From: an uncultured Clostridia bacterium
Lineage (GTDB): Bacteria > Bacillota > Clostridia > Christensenellales > Borkfalkiaceae
Assembly (NCBI GenBank): GCA_947632015.1
Contig: CANRNP010000001.1
Location: forward strand, 39,046 to 103,045
Reading direction: 5' to 3'
DNA: 64,000 nucleotides
Positions 9,278 to 17,575 of the stretch are shown piece after piece. The notes beneath the pieces were generated by a model that was given only the letters and a program-made list of their open reading frames with translations, was not told where the DNA came from and ran no database searches. Both the position numbers and the translations under genes were made by a program. Position 1 is the first letter of the stretch; the number at the start of each line of letters is the position of its first letter.

Positions 9278-11219
9278 CAATTACGACAGACGGGTAAATA
9301 AAATTCTCGAAAAGGCGGAGGCGGAGAAAAAACGGCGGAAAAAGCGCAGGATCGTGCGCCTCTCCCTGCTCTCCTCTGCGGCGGCGCTCCTTTTGGCGTT
9401 CAATTTGACCCTCTTCGTCCCCTACACCGTCGGCGGGTACGATATTTCCGCCTATGCGGGAAGCGAATACTACGCCCTCATGGATGAGATCGGCTCCCTC
9501 AACTGCACCCGCGCACACAAAACCAACAACTTCAAGGCGTGGGGGCTCGACGCGCCCTTCCTCGCGGGTGCCATAGATCCGGCGGGGGAAGAAACGCCCC
9601 CCGGCATGAGCGGGACCACGGGCGACCAGAACTACGAGGAAGTGACGAACAACCAGGTGGAGGGCGTTGTGGAGGGCGACCTCTTGAAGCGGAGCGACAA
9701 GTACCTCTACTATCTGAGTTACTCCGAAGCGATCCATCATGCAGGCGAAGTCATCGTGGACGAAAACGGAGAACCCATTCCCGACGAAAACGGCAACAAG
9801 CAACTGACTCCCTCCTACACTTCGCCCGCAAAGCTCATCCTCAATATTTACACCGTTTCGGGCGAAAAAGTGAATACGTATGAGATTTTGGGTGAGAACA
9901 CTTTCTCCTACGACGGCTACGGCGAGCGGCGGGAGATGTATTTGACCGAGGACTGCACCAAAATACTCATCCTCGTGCCCTACTTCGACAATGCGGCGAA
10001 GGCGCTCTTTACCCGCATTCTCGGAATCGACGTTTCCGACCCCTCCGCGCCCTATGAATTTGCGAGAAGCGCGGTGTCGGGCGATTACGTCTCTTCCCGC
10101 CTTGTGGGGAATACGCTTCTGCTCGTCAGCAACTTTTCGGTGATAAGAAACCCCGACTTCGCCGAAGAGAAGCAATATCTGCCCGCGGCGGACGGCGAAG
10201 TTCTGCCCATGGAGAACATCGTTCTGCCCGAAAACCCGAAAAACGCGCGCTATACCGTGCTCTCCTCCTTTGCGGCGGACGCCCTGACGCTCGGCACGAG
10301 CCGCGCCTACTTTGACTTTTCGGACGAGGTGTACGTCTCGGCGGAAAATATCTTCACCACGCGGGAGAAAGTCGTGCGCAACCAAAACGGCAATGCCGAC
10401 GTACTGCCCGATATACCCCCCTATACCGAGATCGCCTGCACTTCCTACGACGGCATGAGCCTTACCTATCGCGGCGAGGTGTCGGCGGTTGGCACGATCG
10501 TCGATCAATATTCCCTCGACGAGCATGAAGGGGTCCTGCGCGTGTTCACGACGGGCGCGAACGGCGCCACGGGGCGCGCCGCCTGCAACCTCTACTGCTT
10601 CGACCTTTCGACCTTTGAGCAAATTGCCGCCGTGGAGAACTTTGCGCCCGATGGCGAGAGCGTGAAATCGGTGCGCTTCGACGGAAATACCGCCTACGTC
10701 TGCACGGCGGAAGTCACCTACAACAACTATGTCGTCGCGATCGACGACCCCGTATTCGAGTTCGACCTGAGCGACTATCGCAACATCACTTACAAGGACA
10801 CGGGGACGATTCCGGGGTATTCGATGAGCCTTGTCAAGTTTTACGGCGGGACGCTGCTCGGCATCGGCTACGGGGACGGATTTGACGAGCTCAAAATCGA
10901 AGTTTATGCCTCGGACGAAGAAAAAGTCACCCCGCTTTGCGAATTCAAGCTGTTTGCGCGGTTTTCCTCCGAGTTCAAGGCGTACTTCATCGACGCGGAA
11001 CGCGGGCTCGTGGGTTTGCAAGTGGGCGCGGACAGCACGCACAAGAGCGGGTATCTCTTGCTACGGTTCGACGGCTACCACCTCGTGGAGCTTATGACGA
11101 TGGAAGATGTCGGCATATATCCCGACGCCGCCCGCGCCTGCTTTGTAGGCGGCACGTTGTACATTTTCGGCAACGCGAACAACGGCGAGTGCATTTTGAA
11201 GATGGTAGAGGTGGGGTGA
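9264..11219 (+). CDS. Membrane-anchored C-terminal beta-propeller domain protein (COG4880-like); candidate anti-sigma/sensor
   Basis: About 32-aa basic cytoplasmic N-terminus, one TM (LSLLSSAAALLLAFNLTLFVPY), long extracellular propeller-like region; overlaps the sigma gene by 14 nt. Confidence 0.8.
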   Translation: MTTYDNYDRRVNKILEKAEAEKKRRKKRRIVRLSLLSSAAALLLAFNLTLFVPYTVGGYDISAYAGSEYYALMDEIGSLNCTRAHKTNNFKAWGLDAPFLAGAIDPAGEETPPGMSGTTGDQNYEEVTNNQVEGVVEGDLLKRSDKYLYYLSYSEAIHHAGEVIVDENGEPIPDENGNKQLTPSYTSPAKLILNIYTVSGEKVNTYEILGENTFSYDGYGERREMYLTEDCTKILILVPYFDNAAKALFTRILGIDVSDPSAPYEFARSAVSGDYVSSRLVGNTLLLVSNFSVIRNPDFAEEKQYLPAADGEVLPMENIVLPENPKNARYTVLSSFAADALTLGTSRAYFDFSDEVYVSAENIFTTREKVVRNQNGNADVLPDIPPYTEIACTSYDGMSLTYRGEVSAVGTIVDQYSLDEHEGVLRVFTTGANGATGRAACNLYCFDLSTFEQIAAVENFAPDGESVKSVRFDGNTAYVCTAEVTYNNYVVAIDDPVFEFDLSDYRNITYKDTGTIPGYSMSLVKFYGGTLLGIGYGDGFDELKIEVYASDEEKVTPLCEFKLFARFSSEFKAYFIDAERGLVGLQVGADSTHKSGYLLLRFDGYHLVELMTMEDVGIYPDAARACFVGGTLYIFGNANNGECILKMVEVG

Positions 11220-11235
11220 AAAACCGTATCGGCTC

Positions 11236-11272
11236 AAAAACAGTCTTTGGTGATTCACCAAAGACTGTTTTT
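11236..11272 (+). terminator. Rho-independent terminator
   Basis: aaacagtctttggtgattcaccaaagactgttttt. Confidence 0.85.
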
Positions 11273-11285
11273 GTATCATCTGTAT

Positions 11286-12500
11286 TTATTTCAAACTTTT
11301 CTGTCCAAAAACTAAATATTCATAAAGTTGCTTATTGCAATTTCGTTTCCGGACAACTCGGCAGTCCACATTAGTAAACCCTATTATACTCATCATATCA
11401 ATAAATATTTTTTCGGACGAAACCGTAACCCCGTAAAAGTTCGAATTCCCGATAATATAGAACACTTTCCCCCCATCCGCAAGCCCGGCGTAGACAGAAG
11501 CCAAATGGCGATACATATCTTCAAAATACCTTAAAACATAATTTGCCATCAGACCCGCAGACTTATTTTCCGCGATCGATATTTTTTTTGCAATATCATA
11601 GACATATTGAGGAAGAGAATTATTGCTTTCCCATGTCCCTAATAAACTTGTAGCTTTACCCCACGTCCCACCGATCGCTTTCCAGTCAAGGTCAGACGCT
11701 TGTTCGGAGCTTTCAAGAAAATCCATCCAGTACATATAAGGGCGTAATTCGCGTATGTATGATATTCTGTTTGGATACGGCGGTGAGGTAATTACGGTAT
11801 CGTACTTGCCGATATACCTGAGCGGAACAGACCTCGAATCGTGCAATATTACCTCCGAGGTAACACATGGTTGCGATAAAGCGCTTTTTGCAACAATTTC
11901 GCAAACAGAAAAAACTATCTTTTTTGCCGCTCCAAGCGAAAAGGTGTCCTCTTCTTTATTTTTGAAAGAGGTAGACACATGGTTAAAAGTAGCGTTGGAA
12001 AGTTCAATTATGATTCGGCAAAAAGCAACTCCGAACAGTTGAGCCACCGCGCTGTCCTTTATCGTCTTGCTTGCATATTTCAGCCGTGCCAAAAATTCGG
12101 CTTGCGGGGGATTCCACCATCGGGACAAATGATATATCGGAGGAAATTCAGCCGGAGGATAGTCCTCGAAGTTTTTTATCAGACTATTTACAAAAGAAAG
12201 AAATTTCTCGACTTTATCTAATGGGTATATATCTAATTTGGCATTCCCCAACCATACTAAAAAAGGATTGATTTCAAATGCAAAAGACGGAATTCCTTTG
12301 TTTGCACACACCAGCCCCGTCGTCGCCGTTCCCGAAAAAGGATCCATGACACAAAGGGGCGAATAATCAAGCCCCGAAAGTATTTCCTCAACTAATTGAA
12401 CAGAATATGCCGGGGTAAGTCTCAACCATCCGTGTCTGCTTAATGAAGAATTATATTTATAAGTATATTGTACGTTTTGCGTTATGGTTGCTTGACGCAT
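11286..12500 (-). CDS. Type II DNA methyltransferase (N4-cytosine/N6-adenine class)
   Basis: MDPFSGTATTGLV SAM motif and TSPPYPNRISYIRELRPYMYWMDFL motif IV; AT-rich; starts immediately after the upstream nuclease stop codon. Confidence 0.88.
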   Translation of the reverse strand: MRQATITQNVQYTYKYNSSLSRHGWLRLTPAYSVQLVEEILSGLDYSPLCVMDPFSGTATTGLVCANKGIPSFAFEINPFLVWLGNAKLDIYPLDKVEKFLSFVNSLIKNFEDYPPAEFPPIYHLSRWWNPPQAEFLARLKYASKTIKDSAVAQLFGVAFCRIIIELSNATFNHVSTSFKNKEEDTFSLGAAKKIVFSVCEIVAKSALSQPCVTSEVILHDSRSVPLRYIGKYDTVITSPPYPNRISYIRELRPYMYWMDFLESSEQASDLDWKAIGGTWGKATSLLGTWESNNSLPQYVYDIAKKISIAENKSAGLMANYVLRYFEDMYRHLASVYAGLADGGKVFYIIGNSNFYGVTVSSEKIFIDMMSIIGFTNVDCRVVRKRNCNKQLYEYLVFGQKSLK

Positions 12501-13306
12501 TTATTCTATCCTCATCAACTGTTCAAGAACATTCAGAATTTTACTCTTGAAATATTCTTGATTGCTATTCATAAACTCGACAAAATCAAAGCCAATCACT
12601 TGCTTGAAAAAACTAAAAGTAGAAACAAAAGGAGAACCGTCAATAAACCCCTGCAAAATAGCCCACTTTGCAGTGTTATACCGTGTCACAATATCGTCGT
12701 CGATCTGAGACGAGATAACCATTAAGCAGGGGATATAGCCGTTCGTATAAGCGTTTGCCGCGTTGGCAATATCCGCATTTGGCGTTTGGAATCTTTGCTT
12801 TTATAGCCCTGACGAACCTCAAAAACAATGCCGTTCATCGCTTCGCGAATGGGCGAAGCCAACTTCAAATTGTCCGCCACCCGTAACATCCATTCGGTAC
12901 AGCGTGCTTTAACTTCGCGGTCTGAAATTTTGGCGAGTATGATTCTCCCATCAAGGGAAAGCGTACGTTCGTTCCCACCGGGACCCGCCACTTTATATGA
13001 CCATGTAACATCTTCGGCTTTATGCCCTAAATAATCTATAAAAACGGCCCTGACAAGCCTCTCACAGCCTATGCCGATTTGCCGATAGACGCTCGTAATA
13101 CCACCAGCGGCTTTATGGGCAGAATACATAAGCGGATTATCCAACCCAAGCCATGTGTAGAACGCATCGGCGCCATACAATTTTTGAAACTCCGCAAAGG
13201 AAAAGCCTCCGTTTCTTCCATGTCCGAACTTTGGCGCATAAGTTGCGCATTCGTTTATAGGATCGGTCAAAATACTTCTATAGCGTAAGTTCTGTTCGTT
13301 TGTCAT
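12501..13306 (-). pseudogene. Type II restriction endonuclease, interrupted by a single 1-nt deletion
   Basis: ORFs 12722-13306 and 12501-12722 join if one A is restored in the minus-strand aaa run (plus strand near 12778-12780): ...GYKSKDSKRQ|NADIANAANAYTNGYIPCLMVISSQIDDDIVTRYN...; adjacent to the methyltransferase. Confidence 0.72.
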
Positions 13307-13479
13307 TGCTTTCTCCTTCGTTTTTACCCGTGATGAAATATATACCCGTAACTATTTTATCATAAGTGCATTGATTTTTCAAATATAAAACATGGAAAAA
13401 AACAAACTTTATTCTGCTTTGTTTTTTATAGCAAAGCAAGTTTTCGTTTATATTTCGGATAAACCCATCGAAAAAACCT

Positions 13480-13501
13480 CCCGAAAACGGGAGGTTTTTG
13501 T
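13480..13501 (-). terminator. Terminator downstream of rpmA
   Basis: aaaacctcccgaaaacgggaggttttt. Confidence 0.75.
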
Positions 13502-13783
13502 TTACGCTTCTTGTACTTCTTCGATGACTGCCTGCTTCTTGTCTCTGCCCAAACGCTTGAAACGGACAACGCCGTCCTTCAACGCAAACAGGGTATCGTC
13601 GCCGCCGATTCCGACGTTCTCACCGGGATGGATTTTCGTGCCGCGCTGGCGGACGATGATGGTCCCCGCATGGACGAGCTGTCCGTCCTGCCGCTTCACG
13701 CCGAGACGCTTCGCGTTACTGTCTCTGCCGTTGTGCGAAGAACCGGTACCCTTTTTATGAGCGAACAATGCAATAAAAAACAT
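13502..13783 (-). CDS. rpmA: 50S ribosomal protein L27
   Basis: [61 protein letters not shown]. Confidence 0.97.
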   Translation of the reverse strand: MFFIALFAHKKGTGSSHNGRDSNAKRLGVKRQDGQLVHAGTIIVRQRGTKIHPGENVGIGGDDTLFALKDGVVRFKRLGRDKKQAVIEEVQEA

Positions 13784-13836
13784 TTTTCTTTCTCCTTATT
13801 TCAAAATTTTTCGGGCAAACGCCCCCTTGCGGCAGA

Positions 13837-14142
13837 TCAGAGCGTGATGCTCTCGATCTTGACCTGCGTGAACGGTTGACGGTGACCTTGCTTTTTGCGC
13901 TCGTTCTTCTTCGACTTGTACTTAAAGACGATGATCTTTCTGAACTTATCCTGCGCTTCGACTTTTGCGGTGACTTTGGCGCCCTCGGCTTCCTTGCCGA
14001 CCTTCACGCCGTCGTCTCCGCCCACCATGAGCACGTTGAAAGTGACGGTATCGCCCACGTTCGCTTTGAGCTTTTCCACTCTCACAACGTCGCCCTCGGA
14101 AACTTTATACTGTTTCCCGCCGTTTTCGATGATCGCGTACAT
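13837..14142 (-). CDS. rplU: 50S ribosomal protein L21
   Basis: [25 protein letters not shown]... [31 protein letters not shown]. Confidence 0.97.
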   Translation of the reverse strand: MYAIIENGGKQYKVSEGDVVRVEKLKANVGDTVTFNVLMVGGDDGVKVGKEAEGAKVTAKVEAQDKFRKIIVFKYKSKKNERKKQGHRQPFTQVKIESITL

Positions 14143-14228
14143 TTGATCTGTACCTCCTTATAGGTCTCGCAAGGCAACTTAGGCGGTCCCCTTTTGCAGA
14201 ACGCTTTGTGCCCGTCCTTAGCGGCTCA
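14143..14228 (-). ncRNA. Candidate ribosomal L21 leader (cis-regulatory RNA)
   Basis: Structured GC-rich 5' UTR between the predicted TSS and rplU, with gcaaaaggggaccgcctaagttgccttgcgagacct upstream of the SD; position and motif resemble known L21 leaders. Confidence 0.45.
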
Positions 14229-14234
14229 TTTCCA

Positions 14235-14263
14235 AATTTAACATAGCCGAAAGGAAAAGTCAA
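14235..14263 (-). promoter_or_regulatory. Promoter of rplU-rpmA
   Basis: Minus strand TTGACT-17 bp-TAAATT. Confidence 0.6.
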
Positions 14264-14320
14264 GCAGTTTTGCATAGGAATTGCGAAATTTCTCAAACTG
14301 CGGGTAAAAGGAGATATATT

Positions 14321-14764
14321 ATGACGTTGAAAAAAAGCGAAGAGATCCTTTCCGAAGTGCACCGCAACTGCCAGCTCGCCCTTCAATCCATTTCGGACAT
14401 CCTGCCCGAAGCGGAGGACACCGACGTCCGCGAAGAGCTTTTACGCCAGCACGACGAATACGAGCATATGTGCGGCAGAGCGGCGATCCTCGCAAAAGAT
14501 AAGAATATCGAACTCAAAGACCCCGGTCCCATCAAAAAGGCGATGATGTGGAGTAGCATCAAGATGAGCACGATGGCAGACAATTCCCGCGCGCATATCT
14601 CGGAGATGATGACGCAGGGCACCGTGATGGGCATTACCGCCATTAAATCGAGCCTTGCCGATATGAGCGACGAGGAAGAGGACGAAGATATCCGCAAACT
14701 CGCCGAAGATACCCTCCAAATGGAAGAACGCTTCGAAGAGATCTGGAAAAATATGATCAGATAA
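14321..14764 (+). CDS. Ferritin-like / DUF2383-like helical protein
   Basis: ATG with aaaggag SD; all-helical, MMWSSIKMSTMADNSRAHISEMMTQGTVMGIT. Confidence 0.5.
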   Translation: MTLKKSEEILSEVHRNCQLALQSISDILPEAEDTDVREELLRQHDEYEHMCGRAAILAKDKNIELKDPGPIKKAMMWSSIKMSTMADNSRAHISEMMTQGTVMGITAIKSSLADMSDEEEDEDIRKLAEDTLQMEERFEEIWKNMIR

Positions 14765-14795
14765 TTTCGCGAAAAATCTTGCTTCGCAATCTTTT
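14763..14795 (+). repeat. Intergenic direct repeat A, copy 1 (33 bp)
   Basis: aatttcgcgaaaaatcttgcttcgcaatctttt, identical at 14978-15010. Confidence 0.85.
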
Positions 14796-14903
14796 CCGCG
14801 AGGAAACGCGCCTTTACGGTTTAACCCGCGCGTCCTCTTGTTCGTTTCATCGGACAAGAAGCCGCAGGTATGCGGCAAATTGTGTCGCCCTACTTCGCCT
14901 GCG

Positions 14904-14946
14904 GCTCGTGCCGTGCTTAGAGAAACAGAACAGCGCGCGGGGCGGC
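14904..14946 (+). repeat. Intergenic repeat B, copy 1
   Basis: gctcgtgccgtgcttagagaaacagaa...cgcggggcgg, related to 15236-15276. Confidence 0.6.
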
Positions 14947-14977
14947 AGAAATGAATTCTGCCTAAGGCAAGAGATCG

Positions 14978-15010
14978 AATTTCGCGAAAAATCTTGCTTC
15001 GCAATCTTTT
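14978..15010 (+). repeat. Intergenic direct repeat A, copy 2 (33 bp)
   Basis: Perfect match to 14763-14795. Confidence 0.85.
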
Positions 15011-15034
15011 TTGGGATCATTTTGGAAAGGCTGT

Positions 15035-15059
15035 ACGAGGAGCATAGCTCCGAAGTAGC
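15035..15059 (+). repeat. Intergenic repeat C, copy 1
   Basis: acgaggagcatagctccgaagtagc, compare acgaggagcaaagcgacgaagtagc at 15122. Confidence 0.6.
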
Positions 15060-15121
15060 AGACAAGCATTCTAATCCGTCACCCTGCCACGCCCGCACGT
15101 TCTATGTTGCCGAAGGGCGGC

Positions 15122-15146
15122 ACGAGGAGCAAAGCGACGAAGTAGC
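15122..15146 (+). repeat. Intergenic repeat C, copy 2
   Basis: acgaggagcaaagcgacgaagtagc. Confidence 0.6.
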
Positions 15147-15177
15147 GAAGTCGAAGGGTCGCCGCAGTCTTAACGCT

Positions 15178-15223
15178 AAGGCGATGTTTCGACACGCCAC
15201 TTCGTGGCGGCTCAACATGACGT
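15178..15223 (+). repeat. Intergenic repeat D, copy 1
   Basis: aaggcgatgtttcgacacgccacttcgtggcggctcaacatgacgt. Confidence 0.7.
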
Positions 15224-15235
15224 GATAAAAAATGG

Positions 15236-15276
15236 GCTCGTGCCGTGCTTGGAGAAATAGAATTTCGCACGGGGCG
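15236..15276 (+). repeat. Intergenic repeat B, copy 2
   Basis: gctcgtgccgtgcttggagaaatagaatttcgcacggggcg. Confidence 0.6.
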
Positions 15277-15297
15277 GAATGACAAATTAAAAATACT

Positions 15298-15343
15298 AAG
15301 GAGATGTTTCGACTACGGCTAACGCCTTCGCTCAACATGACGT
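15298..15343 (+). repeat. Intergenic repeat D, copy 2
   Basis: aaggagatgtttcgactacggctaacgccttcgctcaacatgacgt. Confidence 0.7.
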
Positions 15344-15394
15344 AATTAGAAAGGCGATGTTACTTCACCTGCGGAAAGGACGGAGCCGGAAATC

Positions 15395-15428
15395 GGCGCC
15401 GCCGAGGGCTAATGCCCTCGGCGGCGCC
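15395..15428 (-). terminator. GC-rich terminator of thrC
   Basis: ggcgccgccgagggct-aat-gccctcggcggcgcc. Confidence 0.65.
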
Positions 15429-15453
15429 TGTAAAATTTTGCCCTTATCCGCGA

Positions 15454-16944
15454 TTACGCAAAATTCAATACTTCTTCGAAAATTTTATCGGGAGCGACCA
15501 CCGCTTTGAAGCGCGGCGGCTTGTAACGCAACTCCTTCAAACTTTCGGGGACCTTCATCGCCGTGATGAGATGGATGCGCTTGATCCCCTTGAAACTGTC
15601 CTTCACGTCGTTGCCCGTAAGCGCATAATACACCGCCTGCGGGAATTTATAGGGGCTCGCCGTACTCACCACCACCATCGGGCGCTGTTCGGCGTTCACG
15701 TCCTCCGCCCGCTTCCTGCAATAGGTGCGCGCAACGTGCATGGCGACCCCCGTGTGGGGATCGAGCGGGTAGCTGAACTCCTCGAAAAATTCGTATGTGC
15801 ATTCCACCGTCTCTTCTTCGTTCGCAAAACCCGCAAAGAAGGATTCCTGCATCTTTTTCAGCTCCTCGGCGCGGACGGTATAACGCCCCGCGGAGCCAAG
15901 CGATTTCATCCGCTCGACGGTGAGGGCGACGTCCCGCCCCGAAAGCTCGAACAGAAGCCGTTCGAGGTTGGACGAGACGAGAATATCCATCGACGGGGAC
16001 ATGGTGCGGAAGAGCGGACGCTTTTTATCGTACGTCCCTTTTTTGAAGAAATCGGTGAGTACGTTGTTGCGGTTGGAAGCGCACACGAGGGTCCCGACGG
16101 GCAATCCCATTTTTTCGGCATAATATGCGGCGAGAATGTTGCCGAAATTCCCCGTGGGAACGGCAAAATCCACCCTGTCCCCCGGTTTTATCTGTTCGGA
16201 AGTGACCAGATCGCAATACGCCGAAAAATAATAGGCGATCTGCGGCACGAGCCGCCCGATGTTGATGCTGTTCGCCGACGAGAGCAATACTCCCTTTTCT
16301 TTGAGCTTTTCGTTGCATTCCTGCGAGCGGAAGATCTTTTTTACCGCCATCTGGCAGTCGTCGAAATTGCCCTTGACCGCCACGACGTCAACATTTTCCC
16401 CCTCCTGCGTCACCATTTGCAACTTCTGCATTTTGGAAACGCCTTCGTCGGGATAGAATACGGCGACTTTCACCCCCTTCTCCCCCGCGAATCCTTCGAG
16501 CGCCGCTTTTCCCGTATCCCCGCTCGTTGCCGTGAGGATAAGGATCTCGCTCTGGATGCCGAGCATATCGCACCCCTTCCGCAACAGATAGGGAAGAACG
16601 GAGAGCGCAATATCCTTGAACGCGCAGGTGGGACCGTGGAAAAGTTCCAGAACGAACAGACCGTCCTCGATCTTGACGAGCGGGACGGGGTCGTCTCCTT
16701 CGAACTTGCCGTAAGCGGTCTCCAACGCCTGCAAGAGCTCGCCGCGGGGATATTCGTCGAAATACTTTCCGAGAATGAAGGCGGCGCGCTCCGGATAGCT
16801 CATCGGAAGCATCGCTTCGAGCTCTTCCGCCGTAACGGAGGGAAAGACTTCGGGAACGTATAGCCCGCCCCCTTCCGCCATGCCGCGCACGATCGCTTCC
16901 GCGCCCGTAACGGCGCTCCCTCCTCTTGTGCCGATGAATTTCAT
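15454..16944 (-). CDS. thrC: Threonine synthase
   Basis: MKFIGTRGG, LFHGPTCAFKDIAL PLP-lysine motif, LTATSGDTGKAALEGF, PTGNFGNILAAYYA. Confidence 0.95.
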   Translation of the reverse strand: MKFIGTRGGSAVTGAEAIVRGMAEGGGLYVPEVFPSVTAEELEAMLPMSYPERAAFILGKYFDEYPRGELLQALETAYGKFEGDDPVPLVKIEDGLFVLELFHGPTCAFKDIALSVLPYLLRKGCDMLGIQSEILILTATSGDTGKAALEGFAGEKGVKVAVFYPDEGVSKMQKLQMVTQEGENVDVVAVKGNFDDCQMAVKKIFRSQECNEKLKEKGVLLSSANSINIGRLVPQIAYYFSAYCDLVTSEQIKPGDRVDFAVPTGNFGNILAAYYAEKMGLPVGTLVCASNRNNVLTDFFKKGTYDKKRPLFRTMSPSMDILVSSNLERLLFELSGRDVALTVERMKSLGSAGRYTVRAEELKKMQESFFAGFANEEETVECTYEFFEEFSYPLDPHTGVAMHVARTYCRKRAEDVNAEQRPMVVVSTASPYKFPQAVYYALTGNDVKDSFKGIKRIHLITAMKVPESLKELRYKPPRFKAVVAPDKIFEEVLNFA

Positions 16945-17065
16945 ATTGCCTCCTGAGCCTTCTGCAAACGTTTTTTACAAGCCTAAACCGTCCCGCCAAG
17001 CGGGACGGCTAAGATATTCCGAAATGTCGGGACGATTCGTGTAAGAGCGCCGCAAGGCGCGCCTG

Positions 17066-17473
17066 TCACAGATATTTCTTCGCGAAATCGGGAAGTTCGT
17101 CCTCGGTGCAGCTGCAAGTGACGTAGAGTTGCAGATCGCGCATTTCCGCCACTTTTTCGAGCATATAGAAAAGTTGCGCCATATCCTTGATGGGCTTGCC
17201 GGCAATGCGCGCCACGCCGTCCACAAAGACATATTCGTTATCGTAACTGCCCGCGATCACTCCCTTGATGAATCCGCAGAGCGAATCTTCGCCCGCGACC
17301 GAGTAATCGCTCACGTCGATGAAGCGGACCTCCCTCTTCAAGTCGTACATGTAGCGCTTCGTATCGGTGATAAAGACCAAATGTCCCTTCGCAACGGCTA
17401 CGGCGTCGTTTGCCGCGTTGATGATCCTTTTCGTCTTTCCGCTTCCTTTGGGACCGCATATAATTTTGATCAT
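17066..17473 (-). CDS. Small P-loop ATPase-like protein
   Basis: MIKIICGPKGSGKTKRI Walker A; YVFVDGVARI Walker B-like. Confidence 0.65.
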   Translation of the reverse strand: MIKIICGPKGSGKTKRIINAANDAVAVAKGHLVFITDTKRYMYDLKREVRFIDVSDYSVAGEDSLCGFIKGVIAGSYDNEYVFVDGVARIAGKPIKDMAQLFYMLEKVAEMRDLQLYVTCSCTEDELPDFAKKYL

Positions 17474-17518
17474 TGTGACCTCCTCGCGCCTGCGCGCGTT
17501 TTTGTGATTTCTATCTCT

Positions 17519-17547
17519 ATTGTAACAAGTTTTCGTGAACTTTTCAA
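17519..17547 (-). promoter_or_regulatory. Promoter of P-loop ATPase gene
   Basis: Minus strand TTGAAA-17 bp-TACAAT. Confidence 0.5.
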
Positions 17548-17575
17548 GGGGTTTTTGAAAAAAATTTTCCGAATT

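Noticed and set aside
9231-11042. 603-aa minus-strand ORF opposite the beta-propeller gene
   Set aside because: Shadow ORF with no recognisable motif; the plus-strand gene has an SD, TM segment and operon context.
11280-13400. Integrative element with integrase around the RM genes
   Set aside because: No integrase, transposase or direct repeat flanks seen; only the two RM genes.
14441-15285. Several 68-187 aa ORFs in the intergenic repeat region
   Set aside because: They overlap on both strands, follow the repeat units and lack SD or family motifs; better explained as non-coding repeats.
14763-15343. Possible CRISPR array
   Set aside because: Repeats occur in pairs of different families at irregular spacing; no regular repeat-spacer pattern or cas genes.
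16988-17010. ccgtcccgccaagcgggacgg hairpin as a regulatory element
   Set aside because: Most simply a terminator of the minus-strand P-loop gene, with a weak T tract; not enough to call more.
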